Shown here one piece after another: positions 62,271 to 64,000 of a DNA stretch of 64,000 nucleotides (position 1 is its first letter; each line of letters opens with the position of its first letter). The notes under the pieces are model-generated. The model made no database searches and had not been told where the DNA came from. It was given only the letters and a program-made list of their open reading frames with translations. The position numbers and the translations under genes were made by a program. The stretch lies in the NCBI GenBank assembly GCA_021201475.1, contig JAJQEV010000118.1, forward strand, positions 28,423-92,422, in the 5' to 3' direction. The stretch is from Clostridiales bacterium. GTDB lineage: Bacteria; Bacillota; Clostridia; Oscillospirales; Oscillospiraceae.

Positions 62271-62624
62271 ATTTTCCCTGGACTCTGCCTGTGTCTGCGT
62301 GTTCAGCCCCCACAGTTCAATGAACTGCGGCAGAACCTGATAGATGCTGAATGTATTGAACTGCTCCAGCCATTCATCAGGGCTGTCCGGCACGGAGGGG
62401 TCAGCGTGCTTCGCCATCACCCAGGCCAGGTCCTCGAACATCTCCAGGCTGAACATATCCAGGTTGCTTTCATCCTCATCGTTGCTGTCCACACTCTTTT
62501 CGAGGGTGCGCAGGTCCTTATAGATGTCTCTGCCGAACTTGATACGGTAAATCCTCGGAATCGCAGCGCTGGCACGGAAGGTGGTGTCGATGCCATCGAT
62601 GTTGATTGTCTTTGTTACTGCCAT
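62247..62624 (-). CDS. Phage tail assembly chaperone G
   Basis: 125 residues. TINIDGIDTTFRASAAIPRI, RIKFGRDIYKDL, and LEMFEDLAWVMAKHADP match tail assembly chaperones that lie just after the major tail protein gene. The ATG at 62624 has GGAGG eight bases upstream. The 3' end contains the slippery heptamer A AAT TTC at 62274-62268 (minus strand), leading into the T frame. Part of the tail operon continuing to the right. Confidence 0.8.
   Translation of the reverse strand: MAVTKTINIDGIDTTFRASAAIPRIYRIKFGRDIYKDLRTLEKSVDSNDEDESNLDMFSLEMFEDLAWVMAKHADPSVPDSPDEWLEQFNTFSIYQVLPQFIELWGLNTQTQAESRENFRKAAER
62268..62274 (-). promoter_or_regulatory. Candidate -1 ribosomal frameshift site
   Basis: Heptamer A AAT TTC in the G frame fits X-XXY-YYZ. 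A -1 shift after TTC gives ...ENF-QKSSREMTTPLF..., joining G to T, as in lambda-type tail chaperones. In this copy T is broken, so it would no longer give full GT protein. Confidence 0.6.
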
Positions 62625-62679
62625 GACAAAAGCCTCCATTCATAGGGAGAGCGGAGCCGAAGCCCCGCCCTCAGTCAAA

Positions 62680-63267
62680 TTAACTATCCGTGGTTTCATC
62701 CGTAATCTGCGGTTCATAGACTGCGCTAAACCACGCATCATAAATGGCACTGGTGGTACCCAGCGCAGTCTTTGCCTTGACGTACCCGCTTGCCAGCGGC
62801 AGCGCCGTCAGCGACAGCGTATCCGTCTGCGGCTCCCTGGTGTCCTCCGTGGTCGCACTCTCGATGGTGGGCCGGGAACAGGTGCAGTTGTACAGCACAT
62901 GACGGGTCTTGTGCTGGTCGCCGTTGAACTCAAAGAGCAGCGCAAAATGCTCTACCTCCACATCGGACTGCTCTACCAGCACACCGTTGGAGTCCTTCGT
63001 CTCGTGCAGAATATCCGTCAGGAAGGACTCAGGGATGAGCGCAATCTCCAAATCGCCGCTGTAGCCGTTGTTTGCCGCCAGCACCACATAGATGGAATCA
63101 TCGGCGTACCACGGTTCGGACTCGCCCTCTGCATCCAGCGACAGGTTGACTGCGCCCGGAATACGGACGGGAGTGGCGAAGGTGGGGTTCATGTCGTCAT
63201 CGAAGGTAATCTTCGAATAGTAGACATTTTTCAGGCCAAACTTGACCTTGTTTGCTTTGTCAGCCAT
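62680..63267 (-). CDS. Phage major tail protein, phi13-like
   Basis: 195 residues. NKVKFGLKNVYYSKITFDDD and TPVRIPGAVNLSLDAEGESE, followed by YADDSIYVVLAANNGYSGDLEIALIP and a C-terminal Ig-like or beta region, as in the phi13-type tube protein. It forms the tail tube. ATG at 63267 with GAGGAAAG upstream. Lies between the tail terminator-like gene and the chaperone, the usual order in siphophages. Confidence 0.87.
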   Translation of the reverse strand: MADKANKVKFGLKNVYYSKITFDDDMNPTFATPVRIPGAVNLSLDAEGESEPWYADDSIYVVLAANNGYSGDLEIALIPESFLTDILHETKDSNGVLVEQSDVEVEHFALLFEFNGDQHKTRHVLYNCTCSRPTIESATTEDTREPQTDTLSLTALPLASGYVKAKTALGTTSAIYDAWFSAVYEPQITDETTDS

Positions 63268-63296
63268 AACTTTCCTCGCTTTCAAAAATACAGCCC

Positions 63297-63620
63297 CTAC
63301 ACCATAACGGTATAGAGGACTTCATACAGTTTCTCGGATTCAATCCAGACCTCGGACTTTTCATAATAAAGCTCGTTTTCGGTCAGGATTGCTTCTATTT
63401 TTTCTTCCAAATCCGGGTCTTTGTAATCGGTATAAACCTCGATGTCCAGTTCGTTCGCGCTGGCATATACGATGTTGTCCGCACCGAAATTATCCGACCT
63501 CGGATATAAAAAACAGATAAACGGCGGGTCCGGCGACTCGCCCTCGGCAAAGTGGTCGTAGGCATAGGAGATTCCCATACTGTCCAGCATTGCCATTACT
63601 TCTTCATGAGACACACGCAT
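63297..63620 (-). CDS. Phage tail terminator/completion-like protein
   Basis: 107 residues. HEEVMAMLDSMGISYAYDHF, PPFICFLYPRSDNFGADNIVY and ELDIEVYTDYKDPDLEEKIE are typical of small tail completion proteins located just before the major tail gene. The product likely caps the tail tube at the head-tail junction. Poor ribosome site; start chosen at ATG 63620, a GTG one codon earlier is possible. Inferred mainly from position and general pattern. Confidence 0.72.
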   Translation of the reverse strand: MRVSHEEVMAMLDSMGISYAYDHFAEGESPDPPFICFLYPRSDNFGADNIVYASANELDIEVYTDYKDPDLEEKIEAILTENELYYEKSEVWIESEKLYEVLYTVMV

Positions 63621-63623
63621 CAC

Positions 63624-63998
63624 CTAACCTTTCAGAGCAGATTCAATCAGCTGCTCCAGCATCTCTTCACCGTTTTCTTCAGCCGGTGCGATATGCGGAT
63701 AGGCTTTTGTCCTGCCGCCGTTACGGTTGGCGTGTCCCTTTTCCAGAAGGTGCGTCAGCTGATAGCGGTTCTTGGAGTAGACGGTCATCTGCAGGCTCTG
63801 CGAGTCCTCCGATGTTTTCTTGGTCGTCCAGCTTTTCGCATAGGCACCCGTGTCAACGGGAGCGTTCGCCGAGATTTCCTTTTTGACCGCTGTGGCTGTT
63901 TTCTTCACAGCGGCCTTCATATCCTCGGCGGCAAGGTCGGCGTATTCCTGCAAGCCCTCATTGATGGCGTCCGCCATCTCCTCAATGCTCACTTTTTT
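63624..63998 (-). CDS. HK97 gp10-like phage head-tail joining protein, possibly 5'-truncated at the window edge
   Basis: At least 122 residues. MADAINEGLQEYADLAAEDMK, AVKKTATAVKKEISANAPVDTG, YAKSW and the C-terminal HLLEKGHANRNGG.. APAEENGEEMLEQL fit the HK97 gp10 family. The reading frame stays open to the right edge (KK before the first possible GTG at 63992), so the true start may lie outside. Upstream gene of a tail operon running leftward. Confidence 0.8.
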   Translation of the reverse strand, partial: KKVSIEEMADAINEGLQEYADLAAEDMKAAVKKTATAVKKEISANAPVDTGAYAKSWTTKKTSEDSQSLQMTVYSKNRYQLTHLLEKGHANRNGGRTKAYPHIAPAEENGEEMLEQLIESALKG

Positions 63999-64000
63999 CG

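Overview
The window looks like a chromosomal segment of a high-GC, endospore-forming Clostridia of the Oscillospiraceae type (Flavonifractor/Intestinimonas/Lawsonibacter relatives). This is inferred from the GC-rich coding sequence, Firmicute-type ribosome sites and promoters, the dipicolinate synthase pair dpaA-dpaB, a Spo0A-like regulator, a SpoIIM-like protein, the murB-rapZ-yvcK-whiA cluster and ruvC-ruvA-ruvB. No rRNA is present, so the genus cannot be fixed.

Layout. 0.1-2.7 kb: YgjP-type metalloprotease, CmpB-type membrane protein, and a PyrB that carries a PyrI-like zinc tail. 2.7-3.4 kb: a five-gene tRNA operon (Gly, Arg, His, Gln, Lys) with a consensus promoter and a terminator. 3.4-6.7 kb: a compact phage-derived module, with an XRE repressor divergent from a coiled-coil fibre gene and a 702-residue fibre-like protein that carries a tyrosine-phosphatase domain. 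6.8-17.3 kb: a MITE-like element, ftsH copy 1, rlmB, a P-type-ATPase-like protein without the catalytic Asp, GT8 glycosyltransferase, polysaccharide deacetylase, trmO, SpoIIM-like, and a split ThrE exporter. 17.6-27.3 kb: orphan phage tail-like gene, aconitase-family hydratase, TetR regulator, coiled-coil gene plus ftsH copy 2, DUF308 protein, degenerate Spo0A paralogue, aroD-aroK. 28-45 kb: GPH symporter, metA, SDR, M16C peptidase, MATE pump, dnaE, LOR protein, whiA, yvcK, rapZ, murB. 45.2-60.7 kb: a type IIL (MmeI-like) restriction-modification enzyme with an AT-rich specificity half, a truncated DUF1002 paralogue, ridA, ruvCAB, SLOG protein, dpaAB, anti-sigma/ECF sigma pair, metallopeptidase lipoprotein, acyl-CoA carboxyltransferase, DUF1002 protein. 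61-64 kb: junction of a frameshifted gene remnant, a truncated frameshifted IS630 transposase and a prophage tail module (chaperone G/T with a -1 slippery site, major tail protein, tail terminator-like, gp10-like) that continues past the right edge.

The intergenic regions hold several dispersed repeats. Four copies of one family (about 17.3, 27.7, 40.2 and 51.7 kb) keep a hairpin whose arms differ in sequence while pairing is retained. A second family (27.5, 44.0, and parts at 17.3 and 51.6 kb) behaves similarly.

Strongest candidates for something undescribed: (1) the repressor-controlled fibre/tyrosine-phosphatase module at 3.4-6.6 kb, whose two divergent promoters and operator-like palindromes can be read directly; (2) the covarying hairpin repeats; (3) the degenerate Spo0A paralogue with two 0A-like boxes 21 bp apart upstream; (4) the recombined specificity half of the type IIL enzyme. 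All functional calls come from reading sequence motifs; no database search was run.
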